Shown: positions 8,349 to 17,072, numbered from the stretch's first letter. The stretch: DNA of 57,576 bases from Myxococcales bacterium (GCA_021783235.1 JAJXUD010000026.1:1-57576); one strand, 5' to 3'. Numbers and translations: made by a program. The notes: a model not told the origin generated them from the sequence alone.

Positions 8349-11300
8349 TCACACCCGCAGCAGCCCCGGGGCCTCGCGCAGGAGGTGGTCGAGCCAGGCG
8401 TTCGAGAGCTTCTCGAGGACGCCCGTCTGCCGCAGCCGGCTGTTGAGCTGCTGGAAGTCCACCCGGTCGAGCTCCTGGTCCTGGTTGAAGCAGGAGAAGA
8501 CGAAGCTCTCCTTGCCGGTCTCGGGGTCGACGTGCCGCTGCAGGCACTGGGCGCAGATCTCCTTCATCATGCACTGCATCGGCGAGTTGATGGAGCCGAT
8601 CGCCTTGTGCGGGGAGAGGAAGGGCGCGAGCACGCCGTGGCGCGCCTCCTTGACCGCGAGCATCATCCGGTCGGAGCCGATGGCGACGATCCGCTTCGCC
8701 TCCGAGAGCGGCGCCACCCGCTCGCCGAGCTTCCCCTCGCCGAAGGCGACGAGCGCCTGGACGATGTTGCCGACGAAGCTGCGGTCCTGGGGCCGGCGCG
8801 CCGGGATGGGCGCGCCCGAATCGACGCTCCAGACCACCTGGTCGGTCGCGGCCTCGATCTCGTCCCGCTTGAAGAGATCCTCGGCCTTCTTGTAGCCCGC
8901 GAAGTAGAGCACCCGGTTGCCGCGCTCGCGCAGCGCCTTCGCGATCGAGAAGAGGACCGCGTTGCCGAGGCCACCGCCGCAGAGGAGCACGGTCTCGCCC
9001 TCGGGGAGCTCGGTGGGCGCGCCCGTCGGGCCCATCAGCACCACGGGCTCACCGGGCTCGAGCGCCGCGCAGAGGCGCGAGCTGCCGCCCATCTCGAGCA
9101 CGATGACCGAGATGAGCCCCTTCTCCTTGTCGGTCCAGGCGCCCGTGAGCGCGAGCCCCTCCATGGTGAGCTTCGTGCCCGAGACGCGCGGCGCGAGGCT
9201 CTCGAAGTTCTGCAGCCGGTAGAACTGGCCGGGCTCGAAGTGGCGGGCCGCGAACGGGGCCCGGACCACCACCTCGACGATGGTCGGAGTCAGCCGCACG
9301 ACCTTCTCCACCCGGGCCGAGAGCCCGTCCTGCAGCTTCGCCGCGAAGGCCGCGAAGCGCGCGTCGCGCAGCGGCTGCTCGTCCGGCCGCAGCCCCGCGA
9401 GCTCCTTCGCGAACAGCTTCGTCACCTCGGGATAGCCGTCCTTCGCCGAGGCCATCGCCTTGACGACGCTCCCCGCGTAGGTGGGGTGGTTGTCGCCGTA
9501 GTAGCTGACGAGCTGCCCCTTGGGCCCTCGGTGCGAGGTGAAGAAGCCCGGCCGCGACTTCGGCCGCTCGGTCTCCTCGGGCGGCACCTTCACGAGCTCG
9601 ACCCCGTCGCCGGAGGGCTCGAGCCGGTGCAGCTGGAAGAACTCGCGGTCCTGGTCGAGCTCGAGGCTGCCGGGCCGCTCCTTCTCGTAGGTCACGTTGG
9701 GCGAGGTGCCGGCCGCGATGCAGAGGGTGCGCGCCGGCAGCTCGACGATCTCGCCGTTGCCGCGCAGCTTCCCGTTCTGGAGCGTCTGCCGCTCGAAGCG
9801 GACGGCGCGCACCGCGCCCCGCTCGTCGGGCAGCGCCTCGAGGGGGCTCATCCGCTCGACGTAGCGGATCCCCTCCTCGAGCGACTTCAGGACCTCCTCG
9901 TGGTTCAGCCGGTAGGCGGGCGAGTCCTCGAGCGACTTGCGGTAGGCGATGGAGACTCCGCCCCACGCCTGGACGAGCTTCGCGAAGTCGGGCGCTTCGC
10001 CGGCCGCCTTCGCCCGCTCCCGCTCGGCGCGCACGGCCCGCCCGTGGGCGAGCAGCTCGCCGAGCGTCTCCTGCTCCTCGGCCGAGTAGCCGCGGCGCAG
10101 CTCGGCCTCGGGCAGCTCCTTCGAGAGGGTCTCGAAGCGGGCGAGCAGCTTCTCGCACTGGAGCGGGTAGTAGGCGGCGAGCTCGGTGGCGGTGTCGATG
10201 GCGGTGAGGCCGCCGCCGATGACCAGCGCGGGCAGCCGGACCTGGAGGTTCGCCATCGATTCGCGCTTGAAGGCGCCCTGCAGCTGCAGCGCCATGAGGA
10301 AGTCGCTCGCCTTGCGGACCCCGCGCAGCAGGTTGTTCTTGATGCCGATGAGGGTCGGCCGGCCGGCGCCCGCGGCGATGGCGACGTGGTCGAAGCCGAG
10401 CTCCCAGGCGTTCTCGAGCGTCAGCGTGCCGCCGAAGCGGATGCCGCCGTGGATGCGCAGGCTCGGGTGGCGCGAGATGACGAGCTGGAGGAGCGTGAGG
10501 AAGTTCTTGTCCCAGCGGACGGTGATGCCGTACTCGGAGACGCCGCCGAAGCCGGCGAGCACCCGCTGGTCGAGCTCGCGCTCGAGCTGCGCGAAGTCGC
10601 GGATGGGCCCCTCGCGGAGCGACTCGGGGACGGGCTCGATCTTGAGGCCGTCGATGCCGACCACGCCGAAGCCCTCGCAGGCGAGCTGGTGGGCCAAGGT
10701 GTAGCCCGCGGGGCCCAGGCCGACCACGAGGACGTTCTTGCCGTTGTACGGCCTCGCCTCGGGGCGCCGCGCGTGGAGCGGGTTCCAGCGGGTGAGCAGG
10801 TCGAAGATCTCGACGCCCCAGGGGAGCCGCAGGACGTTCGTGAGGACCGCGGTCTCCACCTCCGGGATGTTCACCGGCTCCTGCTTCTGGAAGATGCACG
10901 CCTTCATGCAGTCGTTGCAGATCCGGTGGCCCGTGCCCGGCAGCATCGGGTTGTCGATGCAGACCATCGCGAGCGCGCCGAGCGAGTCGCCGCCGTTCTC
11001 GAGCTGCTGCATCTCGCCGATCCGCTCCTCGAGCGGGCAGCCGGCGAGCGGGATGCCGAGGGGGTTCTTCTTGAAGCCCTCGGCGTCGTGAAACCCCTTC
11101 GAGCAGTGGTCCTTCTCGCGCTCGTGGCAGTAGAGGCAGTAGTCGGCCTCGGCGATGATCTCGAGCCTGTGGCCGCGCCGGTCGGTGAGGGTGAAGCCGT
11201 CGCGCCGGCGCCGCCGGTCGAGGGGGCCGACGAAGGCCTCGGGCAGCGCGGGGTCGGGGCGGACCACCTCGACGAGCGCCGCGTGATCCAGCGGCTTCGG

Positions 11301-12023
11301 CAGCCTGATCGACTGCCAGCGGGCGAGCTTCTTCTTCTCCTCGGGCTGCTCGCAGCGGGCGAAGGTGTAGCGGTCCAGCAGGTCGAGCGCGGCCTTCACC
11401 TCGGTCAGCGGATCGCCGGCCGCCCCCGCGTCGCGCAGCGCGCTCCAGCGCTCCTTCGCCGAGAGGGCCGCCTCGCCCCCCGCGGCGAGCGCCGCCTCGA
11501 GCCGGATGAGCTCGAGCACGGCCTTCGCGAAGGCGAGCTCGTCGAGATCGGCCTCCGGTGAGAAGCGGGCGAGCAGGGGCCGCGCCTTCGAGGCGAGGGC
11601 GAACCACTCCGAGGGGGCGGGCCGGTTCTTCGCCCCCTTCTTGAAGACCCGCTTCGCCATGAAGTCGCGCTTGAGGTCGAAGCGGGGCCGCTCCCCGAGC
11701 GTCGCCTCGCGCAGGGCGCGCGCCTCGGCCTCGACGCCGAAGAGCTTCGCGACGAAGGCCGAGAGCTGGCCCGCGACCTCGATGAGCAGCGCCGACTCCT
11801 GTGGCTTCGAGAGGCCGTGCGCCGGCCCTTGGCCGCGCTCGGCCTTCCGGTAGGAGTCGAAGCGGGCGAAGAGGGGCGCGTCCGCCTCGCGCAGCGCCGC
11901 GTCGAAGGCGGCGCTCAGCGCGGGGAGCCGGTCGGGCCGGTGGAGGTCGTCGAAGGTGAAGCCGAAGGCGAGGCGCAGCGGCTCGGCGCTGGGGGCGTGG
12001 TCGGTTTTCTTGGGGGCGTTCAT
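8349..12023 (-). CDS. giant GltD-like Fe-S/FAD oxidoreductase fused to a PyrK/FNR-type reductase
   Basis: This is a 1224-residue multidomain cytoplasmic electron-transfer protein. Residues 1 to about 280 are a helical N-terminal region. A Cys-rich region follows (Cys296, 299, 307, 329, then Cys369, 372, 376 in CNDCMKAC), as in the glutamate synthase small-subunit family. An FAD-binding motif VLVVGLGPAG lies at 431-440 and a second nucleotide site (VIGGGLTAIDTA) further on. The last ~300 residues form a ferredoxin-reductase domain ending with the [2Fe-2S] motif of dihydroorotate dehydrogenase electron-transfer subunits (Cys1151, 1157, 1160, 1178). It probably moves electrons between NAD(P)H and another carrier; the substrate is unknown. 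The ATG at 12023 starts the conserved part. An FNR/CRP-type palindrome lies 61-74 bases upstream. Confidence 0.85.
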   Translation of the reverse strand: MNAPKKTDHAPSAEPLRLAFGFTFDDLHRPDRLPALSAAFDAALREADAPLFARFDSYRKAERGQGPAHGLSKPQESALLIEVAGQLSAFVAKLFGVEAEARALREATLGERPRFDLKRDFMAKRVFKKGAKNRPAPSEWFALASKARPLLARFSPEADLDELAFAKAVLELIRLEAALAAGGEAALSAKERWSALRDAGAAGDPLTEVKAALDLLDRYTFARCEQPEEKKKLARWQSIRLPKPLDHAALVEVVRPDPALPEAFVGPLDRRRRRDGFTLTDRRGHRLEIIAEADYCLYCHEREKDHCSKGFHDAEGFKKNPLGIPLAGCPLEERIGEMQQLENGGDSLGALAMVCIDNPMLPGTGHRICNDCMKACIFQKQEPVNIPEVETAVLTNVLRLPWGVEIFDLLTRWNPLHARRPEARPYNGKNVLVVGLGPAGYTLAHQLACEGFGVVGIDGLKIEPVPESLREGPIRDFAQLERELDQRVLAGFGGVSEYGITVRWDKNFLTLLQLVISRHPSLRIHGGIRFGGTLTLENAWELGFDHVAIAAGAGRPTLIGIKNNLLRGVRKASDFLMALQLQGAFKRESMANLQVRLPALVIGGGLTAIDTATELAAYYPLQCEKLLARFETLSKELPEAELRRGYSAEEQETLGELLAHGRAVRAERERAKAAGEAPDFAKLVQAWGGVSIAYRKSLEDSPAYRLNHEEVLKSLEEGIRYVERMSPLEALPDERGAVRAVRFERQTLQNGKLRGNGEIVELPARTLCIAAGTSPNVTYEKERPGSLELDQDREFFQLHRLEPSGDGVELVKVPPEETERPKSRPGFFTSHRGPKGQLVSYYGDNHPTYAGSVVKAMASAKDGYPEVTKLFAKELAGLRPDEQPLRDARFAAFAAKLQDGLSARVEKVVRLTPTIVEVVVRAPFAARHFEPGQFYRLQNFESLAPRVSGTKLTMEGLALTGAWTDKEKGLISVIVLEMGGSSRLCAALEPGEPVVLMGPTGAPTELPEGETVLLCGGGLGNAVLFSIAKALRERGNRVLYFAGYKKAEDLFKRDEIEAATDQVVWSVDSGAPIPARRPQDRSFVGNIVQALVAFGEGKLGERVAPLSEAKRIVAIGSDRMMLAVKEARHGVLAPFLSPHKAIGSINSPMQCMMKEICAQCLQRHVDPETGKESFVFSCFNQDQELDRVDFQQLNSRLRQTGVLEKLSNAWLDHLLREAPGLLRV

Positions 12024-12083
12024 GGGCGCGAGTGTTCTAGCGCGGACTCGGCGTCCGATCAAAACCATCGTTCGGTCCGGCGA

Positions 12084-12097
12084 TTGACCCCGATCAA
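12084..12097. promoter_or_regulatory. FNR/CRP-family operator upstream of the fused oxidoreductase
   Basis: TTGAC-CCCG-ATCAA matches the FNR/DNR half-site palindrome TTGAT-N4-ATCAA at nine of ten defined positions. It is centred 67 bases upstream of the oxidoreductase ATG on the minus strand, a normal distance for an activator site. Oxygen- or nitric-oxide-responsive control would suit an Fe-S electron-transfer gene. No FNR-family regulator is encoded in this window. Confidence 0.6.
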
Positions 12098-12152
12098 CGA
12101 TTGGCTCGGAGGCCACCTCGGCGCGGCCAGCGCTGAAACGAGAGCTGGTCGA

Positions 12153-12866
12153 TCAGCGGTTCTCGTGCACCCGCTCGGGCGGGACCCCGAGCTCCGCGAG
12201 CGTCTCGCGGACCCCGGCGACCATCGCGGGCAGCCCCGCCACGTAGGCCACCGCCTCCGACAGCCGCTCCGCGGGCAGCGCCCGCCGCGCCGCCTCCTGC
12301 ACGTGGCCCGTCGCCCCCGTCCAGCCGGGGCCGGGCCGCGAGGCGACGAGGAGGATCTCGACGCCGGCGCGCCGCCAGCCCTCGTGCTCCTTCGCGTAGG
12401 CGAAGTCGCCCCCGTCGCGCTGCCCGTAGAACAGGTAGACCTTCCGCTGGAGCGGCCCGCCCGCGAGCAGCCGCCGCAAGAGCGCCCGGATCGGCGTGAT
12501 CCCCGAGCCGGCGGCGAAGAGCAGCACGTCCCGCCCCGTCGCCTCGTCCAGCCGGAAGCCGCTCCCGATCGGCGGGGTCAGCTCTATCGAGGCGCCCGGT
12601 CGCGCGTGGGCGATGAGCGCGTCGGCGATCCGACCGCCGCGCTTGACGAGCAGCTCGGCCTCGAGGTCACCGGGCGCGGAGGCGAGCGCGAAGTAGCCCG
12701 CCTGCCCGCCGGGCACCCGGGCCTGCACGACCTGCCCCGGCGAGGCGTGCCGCGCCGCCACCGGCGCTGGCAGCGCGAGCCGCAGCCCGCGGAGCGCGGG
12801 CGTCTCGTCCCAGGCGGCGAGGACCAGGGCAGGGTGGAGCTCTGGAGGCGGCGTGACGTTCGTCAC
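12153..12866 (-). CDS. ferredoxin-NAD(P) reductase-fold protein
   Basis: This 237-residue cytoplasmic flavoprotein has the FAD-binding region around YFALASAPG, the NAD(P)-binding GSGITPIRALLR motif, the LFYGQRDGGDFAY strand-loop and a final C-terminal strand. That is the two-domain layout of ferredoxin-NADP reductases and oxygenase reductases without an attached ferredoxin. I chose the GTG at 12866 (VTNVTPPPELHP) rather than the in-frame ATG at 12980, because the upstream residues resemble no reductase and run toward the neighbouring island. It lies upstream of the fused oxidoreductase on the same strand, but with a separate promoter region carrying the FNR-type box between them. Confidence 0.8.
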   Translation of the reverse strand: MTNVTPPPELHPALVLAAWDETPALRGLRLALPAPVAARHASPGQVVQARVPGGQAGYFALASAPGDLEAELLVKRGGRIADALIAHARPGASIELTPPIGSGFRLDEATGRDVLLFAAGSGITPIRALLRRLLAGGPLQRKVYLFYGQRDGGDFAYAKEHEGWRRAGVEILLVASRPGPGWTGATGHVQEAARRALPAERLSEAVAYVAGLPAMVAGVRETLAELGVPPERVHENR

Positions 12867-12919
12867 CGGCCGATGATAACACGCGCCGTCCGGGCGCTTC
12901 GCCAGCTTCCCGTTGGGAA

Positions 12920-13504
12920 TCAGGTGGCGCGGTCGTCTTTCAGTGCCGTCAGTATCCGGTCGCGCAGCCTCCCGAGGCACGGAAGTGCCTCGAGTAGATT
13001 GCCGCGAGTCTGGCGATACCCCGGCTTGCTCGCGCGCTCGAAGATTCGATCTCGGGCGACGCGAACCTTGGCAATGGCATCGTCGAAGAGCGCTTGCTCG
13101 AGACCCAGCTGTCGTGCCTCTGGCTCGAGGGCCGTGATGATGGATTCGACGTTTCGTTCCAAGAGGACGATTGTCAGCCGCTCGGGGACATCACATCCTT
13201 TGGTGAGGGCCTCGATCACCTGCCTTCGGCAAGCGCCCTTGTCCAATGACAATGCCGTTCTGATCTTGTCTTCATCGGGGACTGCGATCACCGTCTGGCC
13301 CCCGGGAGCGACAGTTTCGAGATCCCGAGCCATCTTGATCAGGTTGCCATTCGAGTTCGTGGTCCGAGCGTCGATCAGAGGGGCCACTTTCCAAGTGTCC
13401 TCCTCCAGCAGATCGGCGACCAGGGCGACCACCAGTTGATGTGGGCCAAAGTCGGCACCCGACACCCGGCTGTCTTCGTAGAGGACGACGACCATCGGTT
13501 TCAC
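12920..13504 (-). CDS. TOPRIM/DUF4276-like protein, partner of AAA ATPase
   Basis: This 194-residue protein is of no firmly recognised family. Its skeleton follows the DUF4276/TOPRIM pattern: MVVVLYED (Glu10) at the end of strand 1, VIAVPDEDK (Asp77, Asp79) at the end of a later strand, and a helix with LLERNVESII (Glu116/Glu120). These align by position with Glu8, Asp70 and Glu125 of the protein at 4010-4678, although overall identity is low. A metal-dependent nuclease-like role is inferred. The GTG start overlaps the stop of the ATPase gene as GTGA, so the pair is translationally coupled. Composition is less GC-rich than the flanking genes, suggesting acquisition. Confidence 0.65.
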   Translation of the reverse strand: MKPMVVVLYEDSRVSGADFGPHQLVVALVADLLEEDTWKVAPLIDARTTNSNGNLIKMARDLETVAPGGQTVIAVPDEDKIRTALSLDKGACRRQVIEALTKGCDVPERLTIVLLERNVESIITALEPEARQLGLEQALFDDAIAKVRVARDRIFERASKPGYRQTRGNLLEALPCLGRLRDRILTALKDDRAT

Positions 13505-14754
13505 CCGGTGTCTCCGGCTGGTCGGAACACCGCCGCCTCATGCCCTCCGGCGCGCAATTCAGCAAATCCGGCATAGTTCTTGCGCCAGCGGGTCAGAGCC
13601 TCAGCGTCTGGGTGGGTCAAGACCGTGCGGCCCTTTGAGTCGAGGCTGCACAGGATGACGGAGTTCACCGGGTCCGAGAGGGCATCGAGGAGGGCATCCG
13701 AGTGGGTGGCGAGCAGCACCGGTTGCTGGCGTCCTAGCGACTCGTAGAACGAGACGACTCGGGCGAGGAGCCGAGGGTGAAGGTGAACCTCCGGCTCGTC
13801 AAAAGCGAGCAGAGCGGGTCGTGCCCGCAGTCGGTAGAGCGCGACGTGGGCGAGGTAGGCCAGCGTTCCTTCCGAAATGGCGGCAGCCGGCACCGGATCA
13901 CGAAGCCCACGGAGCCGCAGCGCCAACGCCACCGCTCCGCCACTCGGATCCGGAGGGAAGACGACCTCCTGGATCGCTTCTCCAAGCCCCATTTGAATGA
14001 GCTCCAGCGTCTCTTCCCACCGGTCCGCCCCATCATTCCTGAGCGAATGATAGGCGTTGGCCAGATTCTTCCCATACCGGGAGAGAGTCTCCGCTGGTTG
14101 CAGCAATTCGGACTCGCGTAGGTGGGACCGAAGCTTTTGCTCGCGTAGCGCCCAGGCTGGTCGTACGTCGAACGGCAGGTGAACCTGAATCGACGACAGG
14201 AGCTTTGCCACCAACTCGCGAGCCGGCTGCCGAAACGGAATCCCTACCCCACTGAGAATCGTTGACGTGGAGGACGCGTCGGTTGGGTCAATCAGTTGCC
14301 CCTGGACTGGGTCGAAGACCTTGATGGATGCGCCCGAACGCCGAATGACATGGAGCGGCTCGGTCTTGCCCGGCATGGGGCCGTAATCCAACCGCTCTCG
14401 CTCGATCGCGACCGCACCATTCTGCTCGATGAGCGAAAGCTCATAAGAGAAGGGGCGCTCCGGGTCTTTCTCCGACGCCTTGGCGTCACGTCCTTTCACG
14501 GCAAATTGGATGCGCTGTGCCCCCTGCTGGCGGAGCCAGAAAAAGCCGCCATGAATTCCCATTAGCTGATCGGTGAAGTCGGTCTTCGGAATTCGACTCA
14601 GGATCTCGCAAGCTTCGATGAGCGAACTCTTGCCAGAGCCATTCGTTCCAATGAGGACCTTGAGCCCATCGAGAGGGAGCGTCACATCTTCCAGGGAGCG
14701 GATTCCCTGGATTCGGATTTCGCTGATCCTCGCGTCCAACGCCTCGGGCGGCAT
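13501..14754 (-). CDS. AAA family ATPase (AAA_21-like), second ATPase/TOPRIM module
   Basis: This 417-residue ABC-type ATPase has Walker A GTNGSGKS at 36-43, a Q-loop region after it, Walker B LLAFDEPEVHLHP at about 315-327, and the ATHS switch at about 349-352. The C terminus has the LTRWRKNYAGFAELRAGG segment often seen in this group. Unlike the ATPase at 2316-4013 it begins directly with the P-loop domain. It overlaps the downstream TOPRIM-like gene by four bases (GTGA). The ATG has GAGG about six bases upstream. A defence role is plausible from the architecture but untested. The gene sits between core genes in a distinctly less GC-rich patch. Confidence 0.85.
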   Translation of the reverse strand: MPPEALDARISEIRIQGIRSLEDVTLPLDGLKVLIGTNGSGKSSLIEACEILSRIPKTDFTDQLMGIHGGFFWLRQQGAQRIQFAVKGRDAKASEKDPERPFSYELSLIEQNGAVAIERERLDYGPMPGKTEPLHVIRRSGASIKVFDPVQGQLIDPTDASSTSTILSGVGIPFRQPARELVAKLLSSIQVHLPFDVRPAWALREQKLRSHLRESELLQPAETLSRYGKNLANAYHSLRNDGADRWEETLELIQMGLGEAIQEVVFPPDPSGGAVALALRLRGLRDPVPAAAISEGTLAYLAHVALYRLRARPALLAFDEPEVHLHPRLLARVVSFYESLGRQQPVLLATHSDALLDALSDPVNSVILCSLDSKGRTVLTHPDAEALTRWRKNYAGFAELRAGGHEAAVFRPAGDTG

Positions 14755-15042
14755 GGAAACCTCATTGCCTCGCGATGGGAGTTCCGACTTCGTCTACCAG
14801 CCGTTGCGCAGACGGGCAAGCCTGGACGCCGCCGACGAGGTCGAGTTCGCCGCCAGGCTTCGGCGGCTTCGGCCCTCCGGCCTCCGGCGAGGAGGGGCGC
14901 TTGGGCTCAACCACCGCGCCTCAGCCGGCGAAGCGCTTCACGCGTGCCTTCGGAGAGCGGCTCCTGGTAGGCGAGCGGCCGCTCGCGATCGGACCGTGCG
15001 TCGCTCGTTCACGGGGCCGCCGCCGGAGTGTAAGCTTTCCGG

Positions 15043-15339
15043 GTGCCCCCTGCCTTCTTGCGCGCCGTCGCTGGCGGCGTCGAGCTCCTGGTCCACGTCC
15101 AGCCCGGCGCGGCGACGAGCGCCGTCGCGGGCGAGCACGGCGGCCGGCTCAAGATCCGGCTCGGGGCTCGCCCGGTCGAGGGCGCCGCGAACGACGAGCT
15201 CGTCCGCTACCTCGCGGAGCTCGCGGAGCTCCCGCGCCGCCAGGTGACGCTCGTTCGCGGCGAGCGGTCGCGCGAGAAGACCGTCCGCCTCGAGGGGGTG
15301 ACCCCGGAGGCGATCGAGCGGGCGCTCGTCACCGGTTGA
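15043..15339 (+). CDS. DUF167 (YggU) family protein
   Basis: This is a 98-residue conserved small protein. The pattern LLVHVQPGAATSAVAGEHGGRL, then RLGARPVEGAANDEL, then a hydrophobic C-terminal half with VTLVRGERSREKTV, is diagnostic of DUF167/YggU. The family's biochemical role is not established. The start is GTG. The gene ends 38 bases before the convergent radical SAM gene. Confidence 0.9.
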   Translation: MPPAFLRAVAGGVELLVHVQPGAATSAVAGEHGGRLKIRLGARPVEGAANDELVRYLAELAELPRRQVTLVRGERSREKTVRLEGVTPEAIERALVTG

Positions 15340-15376
15340 CCTGGAGGGCGCCGAACTGGCGCGCCGTCGGCTCCGC

Positions 15377-16729
15377 TCAGCAGAACCACGATTCGGTGAG
15401 CGACGGCGCGTTCCGCCGCCGCCGGTGGCGCGGCGGGATCGCGGGTCGCACGACGCCGAGCTCCTCCCGGGCGAGGGCCCAGGCTCGCTCGAAGAGCGCC
15501 TCGGGCGAGCCGCCGCGCTCGACCTCGCCAAAGAGGCGTCGCTGCAAGGCGTCCATGCGCCCGTCGGGGTGGCGCCAGTCGTGCGAGAGCGTCTCGGGGT
15601 CGAGCGGTCCCAGCCCGGGGATCTCCTGGGCGAGCAGCGCCGAGCCGGGCGGCACGAGGAGCCGGAGCGCGAGCTGCAAGGGGTCGAGCGACTGGATGAG
15701 ATCGCCCCGCTCGACGAAGGCGAGCATCGCCGCGTAGTCCTCGGCGGAGGTCCAGGGGGTGAAGGCGACGAAGGTCGGCCGGAGCGGCAGCCCGGCCGAC
15801 TCCGCGAGGTCGAGGGCCCGGCCAAGGTCCGCGGCCGAGTGCCCCTTGCCGAGCAGCTCGAGGACCCGGTCCGAGGTCGACTCGAACGCCGAGGTGACGA
15901 AGGCGCAGCCGCTCTTCGCGAGCTCGGGGAGCAGCTCGGCGTGGCGCAAGAGGTGCTCCACCTTGATGGTGACGTCGTAGCTCACCTCGGGGAAGCGGCG
16001 GTGGAGCTCGGAGACGATCGCGCGCGCGTGGCCGGGGCCGTTCCAGAAGTCGGGGTCGCCGAAGGTGAGGTGGCGGGCGCCCGCCTCGATCTGGGCGGCG
16101 GCGTCGGCGAGGACGATCTCCTCTGGCACGACGAAGAAGCGGCCCTGGTAGACGGGCGTCACCGGGCAGTGGGCGCAGAGATGCTTGCAGCCGCGGCTCG
16201 CCTCGAGGTGGCCCGCGGGCCGCTCCTCGCCCGACGGAAGCCGTAGCCGCGCGTAGGGCCCCGGGAGTCCCGATCGGTCGGGCGGCGCGAAGGCGAGCTT
16301 CCGGAGCACGGGCTCCGCCGGGCGGCCCGGCAGCGAGAGGCCGGGGATCGGCTCGAGGGGCGTGCCCGCCCGGAGGGCCTGGGCGAGCGCGACGAGCGTC
16401 TCCTCGGCCTCGCCCGAAGCGACGGCGTGGGCGCCGCGCGCGAAGAGGAGATCCTGGTTCAGCGCCGCGTAGAGGCCGTGGAAGCAGAGCCGCGCCCGCG
16501 GGGCGGCGGCCCGGATGTCGGGCAGCGCCGCGAGCGCGAGCCGCAGCGCGGTGTGCATCGGCACCGAGAGGAGCACGAGCCGGGCGCCCGCGAGCCGGGC
16601 GGGATCGAGCGGCCCCTGCGAGAGGTCGTGCGCCGTGGGCGAGAAGCCCGCGCGTCGCAAGAAGCCCGCCGGTCCCGCGATGCCCTGCGGCGAGTGGCCC
16701 TGCTCGTAGAACGAGAGGAGGTGGACGAT
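15377..16729 (-). CDS. B12-binding radical SAM protein, apparently with a non-canonical start codon
   Basis: This 450-residue protein combines an N-terminal cobalamin-binding-like Rossmann region with a radical SAM domain carrying CKHLCAHC (Cys181, 185, 188, numbered from the proposed start). It also has ladder-like strands (HLTFGDPDFWNG, FVTSAFES) typical of this superfamily. The substrate is unknown. No ATG, GTG or CTG precedes the conserved N-terminal strand, and the first canonical option is a TTG at 16660. Translation from there would delete the IVHLLSFYEQGHSPQG segment that opens the B12-binding fold. The frame stays open back to the stop of yggX (16736-16738). I propose ATC at 16727-16729, nine bases after AAGGGG. 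A sequencing error is the alternative. Confidence 0.75.
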   Translation of the reverse strand: MVHLLSFYEQGHSPQGIAGPAGFLRRAGFSPTAHDLSQGPLDPARLAGARLVLLSVPMHTALRLALAALPDIRAAAPRARLCFHGLYAALNQDLLFARGAHAVASGEAEETLVALAQALRAGTPLEPIPGLSLPGRPAEPVLRKLAFAPPDRSGLPGPYARLRLPSGEERPAGHLEASRGCKHLCAHCPVTPVYQGRFFVVPEEIVLADAAAQIEAGARHLTFGDPDFWNGPGHARAIVSELHRRFPEVSYDVTIKVEHLLRHAELLPELAKSGCAFVTSAFESTSDRVLELLGKGHSAADLGRALDLAESAGLPLRPTFVAFTPWTSAEDYAAMLAFVERGDLIQSLDPLQLALRLLVPPGSALLAQEIPGLGPLDPETLSHDWRHPDGRMDALQRRLFGEVERGGSPEALFERAWALAREELGVVRPAIPPRHRRRRNAPSLTESWFC

Positions 16730-16735
16730 GGGCCG

Positions 16736-17014
16736 CTACCCCTTGGAGCGAGGCGGCGTGTAGTCGGGCGGCAGCGCCGCGCCCTCGCCGAAGAAGAACT
16801 CCTCGCACTGCTTGTGGAGCAGATCGTACCCCTCGGGCGAGGCGGGGTTCAGCCGGTACTCGTTCAGGAGCATCTTCTGGTGCTCGAGCCACATCTTCCA
16901 GGCCTCCTCGGAGACCTGGTCGTAGATTCGGTCGCCGAGCTCGTCGGGCCAGGGGGCGTCCTCGAGCCCGGGCAGCTCGCGGCCGAGCTTCACGCATTTG
17001 ACCATTCGCGCCAT
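16736..17014 (-). CDS. yggX: YggX-family Fe(2+)-trafficking protein
   Basis: This 92-residue cytoplasmic protein shows the classic family pattern: [14 protein letters not shown] at the start with one conserved Cys, then a helical core [21 protein letters not shown]. YggX is linked to iron handling and protection of Fe-S clusters from oxidation. Its TAG stop is followed by only six bases before the proposed start of the B12-dependent radical SAM gene, so the two are likely co-transcribed. A supply or repair role for that Fe-S enzyme is an inference. Confidence 0.93.
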   Translation of the reverse strand: MARMVKCVKLGRELPGLEDAPWPDELGDRIYDQVSEEAWKMWLEHQKMLLNEYRLNPASPEGYDLLHKQCEEFFFGEGAALPPDYTPPRSKG

Positions 17015-17072
17015 GCACTCCTCCGGCGAACCGTTGCGAGAGGCACTTTCTACCAGAGGGCGGCGGGCGGCG

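Noticed and set aside
7743-11561. A 1272-codon open frame on the plus strand, antisense to the fused oxidoreductase
   Set aside because: Its product is an Arg/Leu/Glu/Ala-rich shadow without motifs, as expected from GC-rich codon structure. The minus strand carries clear Fe-S and flavin motifs.
14755-15042. Possible degraded gene between the second ATPase module and the DUF167 gene
   Set aside because: Frames on both strands give Arg/Ala-rich shadows with no motif and no ribosome site; I see nothing else in these 288 bases.
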